A stretch of DNA of 64,000 bases, from positions 1 through 64,000 of the forward strand of contig DATENU010000021.1 in assembly GCA_035274845.1 (NCBI GenBank), read 5' to 3'. Below are positions 26,899 through 34,295 of this stretch, one piece after another (position 1 is the stretch's first letter; each line of letters opens with the position of its first letter). The stretch is from Chthoniobacterales bacterium. Lineage in GTDB: Bacteria; Verrucomicrobiota; Verrucomicrobiia; Chthoniobacterales; UBA10450. The notes under the pieces are model-generated. The model was not told where the DNA came from. It saw only the letters and a program-made list of their open reading frames with translations, and did not search any database. Position numbers and translations under genes: made by a program.

Positions 26899-27192
26899 TC
26901 ACTCGACCAGGCGTGCGACAAACTCGCGGACACTTCGGGCAATTACTCTCTCGGCCTCCGCTCGGTGATCCCAATAGCGAATCGTGCCATCACAATGCCG
27001 CAAAAAGAAATTTCCACTGAAGTCGGCGCCAACAATAGAGACTTCTTTGCCTCGCCACCAAGGCGCTTTCAGCGGTCGCCAATCCGCCGCGCGAAGCAGG
27101 AATACCACCGGGATGTCTGCTCGCCCATCACGAAAAATATTGTTCACCGGCAATAACCTGATCGCGCGGTCAATCGCCTCGTCTGCGTTCAC
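26899..27192 (-). CDS. Cassette gene: SUKH-like small protein
   Basis: 97 residues with a GTG start at 27192, immediately after the GTCTAAC core (27193-27199). The C-terminal half (GADFSGNFFLRHCDGTIRYW then ARSVREFVARL) resembles the end of SMI1/KNR4 (SUKH) domains, where a Gly/Asn turn and a final SFxEFL helix recur. SUKH proteins are often immunity proteins against nuclease toxins; that role here is only an inference. The N-terminal SUKH part is shortened. Confidence 0.62.
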   Translation of the reverse strand: MNADEAIDRAIRLLPVNNIFRDGRADIPVVFLLRAADWRPLKAPWWRGKEVSIVGADFSGNFFLRHCDGTIRYWDHRAEAERVIARSVREFVARLVE

Positions 27193-27321
27193 GTCTAACG
27201 AGAAAAAGATAAGCTGCGGCCACTGGAGGCGGAGCGGTGCAGCAAGGAGAGTAAACTAGCTCTGCAAAAGCCCCCTGAACTCATCCGCGCGGTGGACGTT
27301 AGCTTCATCGGCTGGTTAGAT
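27193..27321 (-). other. attC-like recombination site
   Basis: Core boxes GTCTAAC at 27193-27199 and GTTAGAT at 27315-27321 bound ~129 bases. The left flank is TAACGAGAAAAAGAT as in the site at 26555. The internal arms differ from the other sites, as expected between cassettes. Confidence 0.78.
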
Positions 27322-27330
27322 CCGAGCGGG

Positions 27331-27561
27331 TCAAACTCTCTTGCGTGAAATCATGAAACTGCAAGCGATAAGCGCGACCCCGATCAGAAATGGAACAAGC
27401 GAAATGTGCCCGAAGCCTACCATGTGATCGATGCTCACTCCCGTAGGCGTAATCTCCTCCTCCGTGTGGAACGACAAGGTGGACAAGAATTTGACAGCAC
27501 CGATGGCGAGGAAAATCGCTCCGATGATGCGTAGTGCGATGGTGAGCCAATGCGAATTCAT
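27331..27561 (-). CDS. Cassette gene: small two-helix membrane protein
   Basis: 76 residues (MNSHWLTIALRIIGAIFLAI). Two transmembrane segments (~6-26 and ~50-70), a linker with HTEEEITPTGVSIDH, and a basic end (SRKRV). No known family. It begins ~17 bases after the R' core at 27579. Confidence 0.68.
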   Translation of the reverse strand: MNSHWLTIALRIIGAIFLAIGAVKFLSTLSFHTEEEITPTGVSIDHMVGFGHISLVPFLIGVALIACSFMISRKRV

Positions 27562-27578
27562 TTGCGTGGCATCACAGC

Positions 27579-27703
27579 ATCTAACGAGAACAAGAGCAGC
27601 GACGCCTACTGAGAGCGAGCGTTGATCGGAGGTGGAATGGGTTAGTCATGTAAAAAGTGGAGCGAGCGACTGGCAGGCGTTCGCTGCATCGCTTGGTCGG
27701 ATG
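27579..27703 (-). other. attC-like recombination site with degenerate right core
   Basis: The left core ATCTAAC is at 27579-27585. The right end reads GGTCGGATGAC at ~27695 instead of GTTRRRY, so the R'' box has decayed by one base. Arms GAGCGAGCGTTGATC (left) and GCGAGCGACTGGCAGGCGTT (right) partly pair. A GTTAGTC inside (27641) may be a relic core. Confidence 0.6.
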
Positions 27704-27718
27704 ACTGGGCTGCAATGC

Positions 27719-28081
27719 TCATCGCGCTCGAATAAAATATGTTTTTAGTTTGGTGCTGCCGCCGAATGAATGCGCGTCGATCGTGTTCTCGACCATGAGA
27801 CCGGATGATTCCTTCGAGATGTGCGCGGTGATGCGATAGCTCGAATGCCGCTCGACTAGTCGGAGCGACTCACCCGCGGAGAGTCTGAAGATCTCATGTG
27901 GCTTGGCGAGCCGGGGCTCTGCAGGAGGTGATTCGACGAGCCAATGCGCATCCGCAGGAAGCGTGGCTTCGATCGCGTCCCCCCGTCGGACGACGGACTT
28001 AAACGGAAACAACTTCGAGCCTGCCGCGAACATCGAGGCAGCTACGAGAGTTGTCAGCACGACGAGGAGTGCGCGAGTCAT
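27719..28081 (-). CDS. Cassette gene: small secreted protein
   Basis: 120 residues. The ATG at 28081 is embedded in the core site itself (GTTAGATG on the minus strand), so recombination joins the start codon to the cassette. Signal peptide MTRALLVVLTTLVAASMFAA, mature part with RRGDAIEATLPADAHWLVES and a C-terminal IDAHSFGGSTKLKTYFIRAR. No family recognised. Confidence 0.7.
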   Translation of the reverse strand: MTRALLVVLTTLVAASMFAAGSKLFPFKSVVRRGDAIEATLPADAHWLVESPPAEPRLAKPHEIFRLSAGESLRLVERHSSYRITAHISKESSGLMVENTIDAHSFGGSTKLKTYFIRAR

Positions 28082-28240
28082 CTAACGAGAACCAGATGAG
28101 GACGGCTGGCGGGAGAGCGCGTGGCTGCGGGTTGAGGGTGGAATTTCATGGAAGGTCAGGAATCAAAGCTGCCAGCCGTTCGGTCCCCTTCGGCTTGCTC
28201 AGGGCCTTGCGTCTGTTGAAACGGCATCGCTTGGTTAGGC
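28080..28240 (-). other. attC-like recombination site (long arm)
   Basis: Core boxes ATCTAAC (28080-28086) and GTTAGGC (28234-28240), ~161 bases. The right arm contains CCCCTTCGGCTTGCTCAGGG then CCTTGCGTCTGTTGAAACGG, a segment repeated in the site at 28708-28833. Confidence 0.78.
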
Positions 28241-28690
28241 CTATTTGTGGTGACTGTCGAAGTACTTCCCAACCAGATTGCCTTCTTCGACACCGGTCGT
28301 GTGCAAAATCGACCAATCGATCAATCGCGCTTCGGGAAAAGCGAGAAGCTGTCCTTTCCTATATGCTTTCACGAGGAGCACGTCGCTGTCGATAACGCCG
28401 CGGATTTCTCCCCCGGCAATCTCGCGCACCACGACATATACGTCCTCGGTCCTCGCGCCGTGGTCTCCATAGAGACGGGTCAGGACGTAGAATTTCTCTC
28501 CCGCTGGCAGACCGGCAAGAAATCGTTTCTTCGCTTGGGGAAAAGTGGCTTTGGCTTTCGCGGTTATAGGCTTGAGCGCTCGATCGAGCGCCTGGGCCGC
28601 CTTGTCGCCATGGCCCTCGACCAGCCGTTCGGGTGGGTGCGCAAATGCACAAGACATCGCTACACAACAAAGAACAATCGTGATTTTCAT
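28241..28690 (-). CDS. Cassette gene: secreted DUF2314-like protein
   Basis: 149 residues from the ATG at 28690 (MKITIVLCCVAMSCAFA signal peptide); the upstream frame is attC sequence. The region from ~70 on (EDVYVVVREIAGGEIRGVID then ARLIDWSIL and GNLVGKYFDSHHK) follows the DUF2314/YegJ pattern: a conserved IxDW and a terminal GxxVGxY motif. The TAG stop abuts the GCCTAAC core of the next attC. Periplasmic location inferred; function unknown in the family. Confidence 0.72.
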   Translation of the reverse strand: MKITIVLCCVAMSCAFAHPPERLVEGHGDKAAQALDRALKPITAKAKATFPQAKKRFLAGLPAGEKFYVLTRLYGDHGARTEDVYVVVREIAGGEIRGVIDSDVLLVKAYRKGQLLAFPEARLIDWSILHTTGVEEGNLVGKYFDSHHK

Positions 28691-28707
28691 GATAAGCGTT
28701 TTCGTAG

Positions 28708-28833
28708 GCCTAACGAGAACAAGATGAGCAACGGCGACCGAGAGCGAGCGTGGAGACAAGACGAGTCGCCGTTCGCTCCCCTTCGGCTTGCTCAGGGCCT
28801 TGAGCCTGTCGAAACGGCACCGTCTGGTTAGAT
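28708..28833 (-). other. attC-like recombination site
   Basis: Core boxes GCCTAAC (28708-28714) and GTTAGAT (28827-28833), ~126 bases. Inner arms AACGGCGAC (near 28730) and GTCGCCGTT (near 28767) are exactly complementary. The right arm carries the same TTCGGCTTGCTCAGGGCC segment as the site at 28080. Confidence 0.82.
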
Positions 28834-29283
28834 GCTTCCGTTGAATTCAAGATGAGTAAACACTCTCGTCGCTGGATCGAACTCTACCCCCCAGAACACA
28901 TCGCCACCATCACATATGACCATGGCCTCTCTCTTCCAACTCCTACGCAAAGGCGGATGAACTAACACAGTCTCGGAAAATGCATTTACATAGATGAGCT
29001 TCTTTCCGTGTGACACGATGCCTATGTACTGTCTGTATGAATGGCCGAGATTAATCGTGTGCCCGCTTTTACGGAGCAGCTGAGGCAAAGTCTTCTCAGA
29101 TGCTGCAACATCGGCAGGCAATGGCAGCCAGAAGCCGGTCACTTCTGCAGGGTCGGTGCGAGAACACTGCTTGATGATCTTCGGCCCTTCTGATGTCGGC
29201 AGAATCGTTACGTGGCCGGGCAGATCATCTGCCGCCTTGGCAATCGCAACGGATGCAAAGAAGACAAGAAAACGCGCCAGCAT
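28828..29283 (-). CDS. Cassette gene: secreted protein of unknown function
   Basis: 151 residues. The ATG at 29283 overlaps the core box (GTTAGATG on the minus strand) and the stop codon lies in the core at 28827. Signal peptide MLARFLVFFASVAIAKA, then a mature domain with ITEGFW-like turn TGFWLPLPADV, GHTINLGHSYRQYIGIVSHG, and a terminal DVFWGVEFDPATRVFTHLEF. Probably periplasmic. No family recognised. It is the rightmost cassette in the window. Confidence 0.72.
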   Translation of the reverse strand: MLARFLVFFASVAIAKAADDLPGHVTILPTSEGPKIIKQCSRTDPAEVTGFWLPLPADVAASEKTLPQLLRKSGHTINLGHSYRQYIGIVSHGKKLIYVNAFSETVLVHPPLRRSWKREAMVICDGGDVFWGVEFDPATRVFTHLEFNGSI

Positions 29284-29288
29284 CTAAC
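29282..29288 (-). other. Core recombination box at right end of the cassette array
   Basis: ATCTAACGAGAA at 29282 matches the left flank of all other sites (core ATCTAAC at 29282-29288). No complementary box follows to the right within ~200 bases and no integrase gene is seen, so this is a half site or the junction of a lost cassette. Confidence 0.55.
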
Positions 29289-29403
29289 GAGAATTAGACG
29301 AAAACACGTGCACGTGCACGTGGGGTTTCGTCGAGGTTGGGAAACTGTCTTCGGGGCTGTTCATTTGAGGGTCGGGCCGCGAAGAAGGGGGGAATGTCCC
29401 TCC

Positions 29404-29600
29404 CTGGATTCGCCGCACTATACTCTGTCCCTGATTAATCACCAAACCGGGAACCGGCTCAAGGTTGAACTGGTCGATCTTCCTTTTCCTGGAGCGCGCA
29501 GCTACCGCGTCCGGGTCAACGGCAATGGGCGCAGAAACTTCCGGTGGCGAGCAAAACAATGGTCGCCAAACACCTTCGTGGATGGCTGGTCAGGCACTGA
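29404..29600 (+). pseudogene. Frameshifted small protein gene
   Basis: Two adjacent frames give one sensible small protein. The first part reads PHYTLSLINHQTGNRLKVEL then VDLPFPGARSYRVRVNG (to ~29525). Shifting by one base, the next reads QWAQKLPVASKTMVAKHLRG then WLVRH and a stop at 29598-29600. Together they match the layout I remember for a ~70-residue verrucomicrobial family (beta hairpin with FPG..RYRVRVNG, then a Lys/Ala helix). The shift falls at AACGGCAATGG, where one base appears to be missing. No good start codon is present either. It is either a decayed gene or a sequencing error. Confidence 0.6.
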
Positions 29601-29653
29601 CGAGATCAGCTGGAAAGGACCTTTCCGCTGAGATCACGGCATTGGGCGCCTGA

Positions 29654-30523
29654 TTACGGATGCACAATCACGCCGCCCGGCGTCGGATTCGCGGAAACGA
29701 CGGCGGTCTCGGCTTTGCGGGCGTTGATAACAAAGGTGTTGTTGTCGCCGAGCTTCGACCACGGGCCGTGCGGCACTTCGCTGAACTCGACGAATTTCCA
29801 GTCGGTCACGTCGGTCTCTTCCATCCCGAGGTAATCCCGGACCGCAGGTGAAACGTCGAGGCCGGCGCCCTTGTTCAAATTCGGCTTGGGCCGTTCGTTC
29901 CCGAAGACGTATTGCCAGTGGTCGGTCCGAAACGGGCCGGCGTCTTCCCACTGCGCGTAGGCGACTTTGTTCCCTTTCCGGATCGCGATCCATCGGCCTT
30001 TGCAGGTGGAAACTCCCGGGCCTTGATACGCCTCCCTGAACCACGGAACAACGCGCGGCGCTTCGGGCCTGTGCCCCTCTCTGGATTTGTCGTTGTAAGG
30101 CAGCGCGCAATAGAATGGGTTCTGGCGCGGCGTGAACTTCGCCGGAATGAAGTCGCGCCGGTGCGATTTCTCGGGATCGTCGAACCCGCCGTAGTTCTTC
30201 GTCCAGTTCCCGTCCCATGAGCTGGAGCGGTTCGGGACCGGATTGTTCGCGCTCGGTTTTTCTCCGATCCAGAAGACCGTCGTGACGATTTCCTTTTTCC
30301 AGGGGAAACGCTCCGCCGGTTGGGCAAGAGGAGGATCGGCGCTCACCGCCGGCGTGAAGGAGATCGGGTCGAGCCTGGCCGAGTTGTCATCCTGCGGCTT
30401 GCTCGATTTTTTGCTCAGCTTCACTTTCGTCGAAGGCACCGCGGCCGGCGCGCTATGGGTGAAGAGCGCCGAAATCGACGACAGCAAAACTGCAATAGTG
30501 TGAGTGAAAGTTCCGGGTTTCAT
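29654..30523 (-). CDS. Secreted protein with probable double-psi beta-barrel domain
   Basis: 289 residues from the ATG at 30523, which opens a signal peptide (MKPGTFTHTIAVLLSSISAL). After a Lys/Ser/Pro linker, residues ~80-289 form one domain: TTVFWIGEKPSANNP, NPFYCALPYND, CKGRWIAIRKGNKVAYAQWE then DAGPFRTDHWQYVFG and GAGLDVSPAVRDYLG. The CALPYND...W.DAGPF...LDLSPA order resembles expansin/RlpA-type DPBB domains, which act on cell-wall glycans; activity here is uncertain. Possible partner or substrate is peptidoglycan (inference). Confidence 0.72.
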   Translation of the reverse strand: MKPGTFTHTIAVLLSSISALFTHSAPAAVPSTKVKLSKKSSKPQDDNSARLDPISFTPAVSADPPLAQPAERFPWKKEIVTTVFWIGEKPSANNPVPNRSSSWDGNWTKNYGGFDDPEKSHRRDFIPAKFTPRQNPFYCALPYNDKSREGHRPEAPRVVPWFREAYQGPGVSTCKGRWIAIRKGNKVAYAQWEDAGPFRTDHWQYVFGNERPKPNLNKGAGLDVSPAVRDYLGMEETDVTDWKFVEFSEVPHGPWSKLGDNNTFVINARKAETAVVSANPTPGGVIVHP

Positions 30524-30612
30524 CGGAGAGCTGCGCCGGGCCATAGAACAAGCGAGGTTGCCTAATCTGAATCGGCCCGCGAGATGTGTGCGGGCGTAAT
30601 ATGGCCCAACTT

Positions 30613-32322
30613 TTAGGGTTGCGCCAGCGAACGGCGCGCCTTTTCGATCAGGGCTTTTTCCTGGGGCAGAAGATTGGGCGCTTTCTCACCGAGATCGAGA
30701 AATTCCGGGGCGCGTGCGGCTTCGCCCGCCCCCACCAGGATGACGCCGTAATAAGCGGCGATCTCCGGCTGGTGAAGCTGCTCATCCGTCAGGGTATTGA
30801 GCACTTTGAGTGCTTTCTTCGAGTCGCCCTGGGTGTGCAAAGCAAAGGCATAAGTCGAAGCGTAGGCGGCATTCTTGGGATCCTTTTCGTAAACCTCGCG
30901 CGCGATTTTTTGGCCGCGCTCGGCGTTCAAGCCCAGGAGGAGCGCCAGTTGCGCGAAATTATTCTGCACGTTCTTGTCGTCGGGGTGCATCTCAAGGTTG
31001 TGGAGCATGACGCGATAGAGGTTCTCCGTGTCCGCTTTTTTGGCGAAATACTGGGAGAGCGTGCGCAACGCTTCGTCGCCCTTGATCGGGTCCTTGGTGA
31101 TGAGCCAGAGCAGCTCGATCGCTTCACTGCGCCATCCCCATTTTTCGACGGTCTCCGCCAGCATCATGATGTGGCGCGAATCGGCCGCGACCTTTTTCAT
31201 GGACTCAGCCCACTGGGCGTTGGAATCGATCGTGTTGCCCTGTTCCCGGAACGCGCGGGCGGCGAGAGCGTTGCGGAGAAAATCCACCGTGCCCCAGTTG
31301 CCGGAATTGGTGAGGCGCTGCAAACCGCGCCAGTCCTTTTCCGTGACCAGCGCATCCGCGAGCGCGATCTGGACCAGCTTCGAACCGATGAGGCCCGGCG
31401 GCAGTTTCGCGCTCCAGGCGACCGCTTCCGCGGACATTTTGTGGGTGTTCATCCACGAAATCAGGGTGCCGACGCGCTCGGGTTCTTCCATCGAGGAGGT
31501 TTGCATCTCGGCGAGGAACGGGCGGAATCCCGAGTCGAGGGTGGCCTGGAGGGCGCTGAGCAGAAGGAGGCGATCGTTAAACGTTTTTCCGGGGAAACTG
31601 TCCAGTTGCCGGGCGAGTTCGAGAGCGTCCAGAGCGTTGCCCTGGCGCAACTCGTCTTCCGCCAGGTAGCGGGTGGCTTCCCGGCGGGTGGCCGGATCAT
31701 CCTGCATCGCCTTCAGAGTCTCTCTCCCCTTGGAGCGAATCGCCGGGTCGTTCGCCCCGAGGCGCAAAGAGGCCAGGCGCATGAGGTAATCCTTGTTCGC
31801 GGGATCGAGCCGGTTCGCTTCGCTGAGCTGCTTTTCCATCTCGACGCCGTCGCGTTGGGCGAGAGCGATGTCTGCCAGCAAGGCGTGATAATCCGCGGTA
31901 TTCTTCGCGCTCTCCGGCAACTTGGACATCGCCACGTCGGCCGTCGACCGCTCGTCGAAGCGGACCGCCGCGCGCGCGAGAAGGATCAGGTCGTTCGGTG
32001 TCGCCTGGCCCAGCTCCATGACGCGGCGGCGCCACTCCAGGGCGGAGCGCAACCCGGCTTTCTCGCTGAGTCGCGCCATGATTCGACATCCCTCGGCGCT
32101 CTCCGGATTGATCTGAAGCAGGCGCCGGGCATCGAGACTGGCGCGCCGGTAATCGCCCTCGTTGACGAGAGCGTTGGCTTCCGCGATCAGGCGACGCTGC
32201 TGCCAGGCGCGAAACTGTTTGTAAGCCACCACGCCGCCGACCGACAAAAGGACGATCAGCCCAACGGTCCAGGCGATCATCTTGATGATCGAGCGCTCGA
32301 TTTTGTCGTGAGGATGTTCCAA
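30613..32322 (-). CDS. Membrane-anchored TPR protein next to exosortase
   Basis: 569 residues. One N-terminal helix (~14-36, MIAWTVGLIVLLSVGGVVAY) and then repeated helical pairs over the rest, for example LIAEANALVNEGDYRRASLD and LDARRLLQINPESAEGCRIM, consistent with about ten TPR units facing the periplasm. It is divergent from the exosortase gene with a 160-base shared intergenic region. TPR proteins frequently accompany exosortase/EPS loci, so a role in that envelope system is plausible but not shown. Confidence 0.8.
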   Translation of the reverse strand: MEHPHDKIERSIIKMIAWTVGLIVLLSVGGVVAYKQFRAWQQRRLIAEANALVNEGDYRRASLDARRLLQINPESAEGCRIMARLSEKAGLRSALEWRRRVMELGQATPNDLILLARAAVRFDERSTADVAMSKLPESAKNTADYHALLADIALAQRDGVEMEKQLSEANRLDPANKDYLMRLASLRLGANDPAIRSKGRETLKAMQDDPATRREATRYLAEDELRQGNALDALELARQLDSFPGKTFNDRLLLLSALQATLDSGFRPFLAEMQTSSMEEPERVGTLISWMNTHKMSAEAVAWSAKLPPGLIGSKLVQIALADALVTEKDWRGLQRLTNSGNWGTVDFLRNALAARAFREQGNTIDSNAQWAESMKKVAADSRHIMMLAETVEKWGWRSEAIELLWLITKDPIKGDEALRTLSQYFAKKADTENLYRVMLHNLEMHPDDKNVQNNFAQLALLLGLNAERGQKIAREVYEKDPKNAAYASTYAFALHTQGDSKKALKVLNTLTDEQLHQPEIAAYYGVILVGAGEAARAPEFLDLGEKAPNLLPQEKALIEKARRSLAQP

Positions 32323-32482
32323 AGTTGAAGAAGCTTTCTATGGCCGGCCTCAATGTCAACGTGCCCGCGGGCCGGCGAAGTGAAATGAAACCAGAAATTG
32401 CCTCCGAAGCAGCCGGCGAGCCACGACTTTGGCGGAGCGGGTCCCGGCTCGTATCCTGCTGAATCGGGGGCCGCAATCCAGC

Positions 32483-34042
32483 ATGAACGCCGTCGTTACT
32501 CAGGAGCTGCCCAAAACCGCGAAGATTCCGCGGACGATCGATTGGATCGCCGTGGCCATTTTCGGCCTGGTCTGGCTCGAGCTGGCTTCGCGGCTCCGTT
32601 TCGAGTGGTCGATCAATCCGCAATACGGCTACGGCTGGGCGGTTCCGCTGCTGGCGGCGTATGTTTTTTGGCGGCGCTGGGAAACCGCGCCGGCCCCATC
32701 GGCCCCGCGAGCCACGGTCCTCTTCGGGGCAATCATCATTTTCATGGCGTTGCTCCTGGCTCCGATCCGTCTCATCCAGGAGGCGAATCCGGACTGGCGT
32801 CTGCTCAGTTGGTCGATGGCGATTTGCGCCGCGATCATCTCCGCCGCCGGCGTGTATCTCGCGGGTGGAATGCGCTGGGTGCGGCACTTCGCTTTTCCCA
32901 TTCTCTTCTTTTTTGTCGCAGTTCCGTGGCCGACCGGTCTCGAACAGCTGGTCATTCAGGGCCTGATGCGCGCCGACGCGCTCATCAATGTCGAATTCCT
33001 GAACGCGATCGGAACCCCGGCGGTGCAATTGGGCAACGTCATTGAAGTCGGCTCCGGCTTTGTCGGCATCGACGAAGCCTGCACCGGCATCCGCTCCTTG
33101 CAGGCGACCTTCATGGTCTCGCTGTTCCTGGGAGAATTTTACGATTTCTCGCCGCTGCGCCGCATCGCGCTGATCATCGCTGGCGCCTTCCTCGCTTTCT
33201 TCTGCAACCTCATCCGCACCTTTCTTCTTGTCTGGCTCGGCGCGGAGCGGGGGATCGGGGCGATCAAGAGCTGGCACGATCCGGCGGGCCACACGATTTT
33301 GATGATCTGTCTGCTCGGGCTTTGGGGCCTGACTTTTCTGCTGCGCGGGAAAACTCAGGTGCCCTCCGCGCCGGCGGCGTGGTCGAGCCCGGCCTTCCGG
33401 GTGTCGCGTGTCGTTCTAGTTTCGCTCCTTGTTCTCACCCTCTTCGCCGAAGCCGGCACCGAAATCTGGTATCGGGTCAACGAAGCCCGCATGGCCCAGC
33501 TTGCCCCATGGACGATCGCCTGGCCGACGCAAGCCACGAATTGGAAACAAGTCCCGGTCGCCGAGAGCGCCCAGGAACTCCTCCGTTACAATGAAGGGGG
33601 CGGTGGCGATTGGACCGGACCCGATGGCCATAATTGGAGCATGTATTTCTTCAAATGGCTCCCCGGCCGCACGGCTGGTTTGTTCATCAAGAACCATCGC
33701 CCGGATATTTGCCTGCCGGCGAGCGGAATGAAATTGCGCGGCTCGGTGGGAAACAAATTGCTGACCGTCAACGGCGTTCCCTTGCCGATCCGCTCTTACG
33801 CGTTCGAGAACGGCGGACGGCCGCTCCACGTTTTTTATTGCTATTGGGACGGCACGCCGCCGAATCCCGAGACGTTGAATGAGGAAAACTGGACCGCCTC
33901 CGGCCGGCTCGAAGCCGTGAAACGCGGAAAGCGCGACGTCGGAACCCAAATGCTGGAGATCGTCGCGTGGGGCTACAGCGACGAAACGAAAGCCGAGGAA
34001 GCCGCGGTGGAGCAACTGCGCCAGATCGTAAAGCCGGGCTAG
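32483..34042 (+). CDS. Exosortase with fused EpsI-like C-terminal domain
   Basis: 519 residues from the ATG at 32483. The first ~300 residues have about eight membrane helices with the exosortase/archaeosortase catalytic set: Cys200 in EACTGIRSLQ, Arg245 in CNLIRTFLL and histidines 265/270 in WHDPAGH. Residues ~330-519 form an extracytoplasmic EpsI-like domain (KNHRPDICLPASGMKLRGS, then PLHVFYCYWDG). Family role: a transpeptidase-like membrane enzyme that removes PEP-CTERM-type tails and attaches proteins to surface polymer. Candidate substrates would carry a C-terminal motif-helix-basic tail; none is complete in this window. Confidence 0.93.
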   Translation: MNAVVTQELPKTAKIPRTIDWIAVAIFGLVWLELASRLRFEWSINPQYGYGWAVPLLAAYVFWRRWETAPAPSAPRATVLFGAIIIFMALLLAPIRLIQEANPDWRLLSWSMAICAAIISAAGVYLAGGMRWVRHFAFPILFFFVAVPWPTGLEQLVIQGLMRADALINVEFLNAIGTPAVQLGNVIEVGSGFVGIDEACTGIRSLQATFMVSLFLGEFYDFSPLRRIALIIAGAFLAFFCNLIRTFLLVWLGAERGIGAIKSWHDPAGHTILMICLLGLWGLTFLLRGKTQVPSAPAAWSSPAFRVSRVVLVSLLVLTLFAEAGTEIWYRVNEARMAQLAPWTIAWPTQATNWKQVPVAESAQELLRYNEGGGGDWTGPDGHNWSMYFFKWLPGRTAGLFIKNHRPDICLPASGMKLRGSVGNKLLTVNGVPLPIRSYAFENGGRPLHVFYCYWDGTPPNPETLNEENWTASGRLEAVKRGKRDVGTQMLEIVAWGYSDETKAEEAAVEQLRQIVKPG

Positions 34043-34043
34043 C

Positions 34044-34072
34044 GCTGTAGCCACGCCGCTCGGTCGGCGTGC
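34044..34072. repeat. TGTAGC-family palindrome
   Basis: CTGTAGCCACGCCGCTCGGT then CGGCGTG immediately after the exosortase stop. The stem GCCACGCCG/CGGCGTG folds well. Member of the family seen at 16117, 21266, 42180, 44457 and 46790; here it could also act as a transcription stop. Confidence 0.65.
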
Positions 34073-34132
34073 TGGGTCGGCCAATTTCGAAACTCGCCGT
34101 AACACAGCTCGCGCAGCGAGCGAGGCCGGGCT

Positions 34133-34287
34133 TTCCAATCCGAAGCTCGAAACAATTCCCAAATTCACGGCCGCCGAAATGTTTCAAACGGCAGCTCGCG
34201 CCGTTTCGATCATTCCTGCTTTTCGCTGATTCGAATTTGTTTCGAATTTCGTGCTTCGATATTCGATTTTGCCGCGACCGCGGCTAC
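34133..34287. repeat. ~155-bp TTCGAA-rich repeat, copy 1
   Basis: Near-identical to 35211-35367. Shared runs include CGAAACAATTCCCAAA, CCGAAATGTTTCAAACGGCA, GCTCGC and TGATTCGAATTTGTTTCGAA. Both copies end in CGGCTAC. The two flank the endonuclease-family gene in direct orientation. Confidence 0.85.
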
Positions 34288-34295
34288 CGTTCTCC

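Noticed and set aside
31697-33292. 531-codon minus-strand frame across the TPR and exosortase genes
   Set aside because: It is a shadow frame with Arg/Pro/Asp-rich, domain-less sequence overlapping two well-supported genes.
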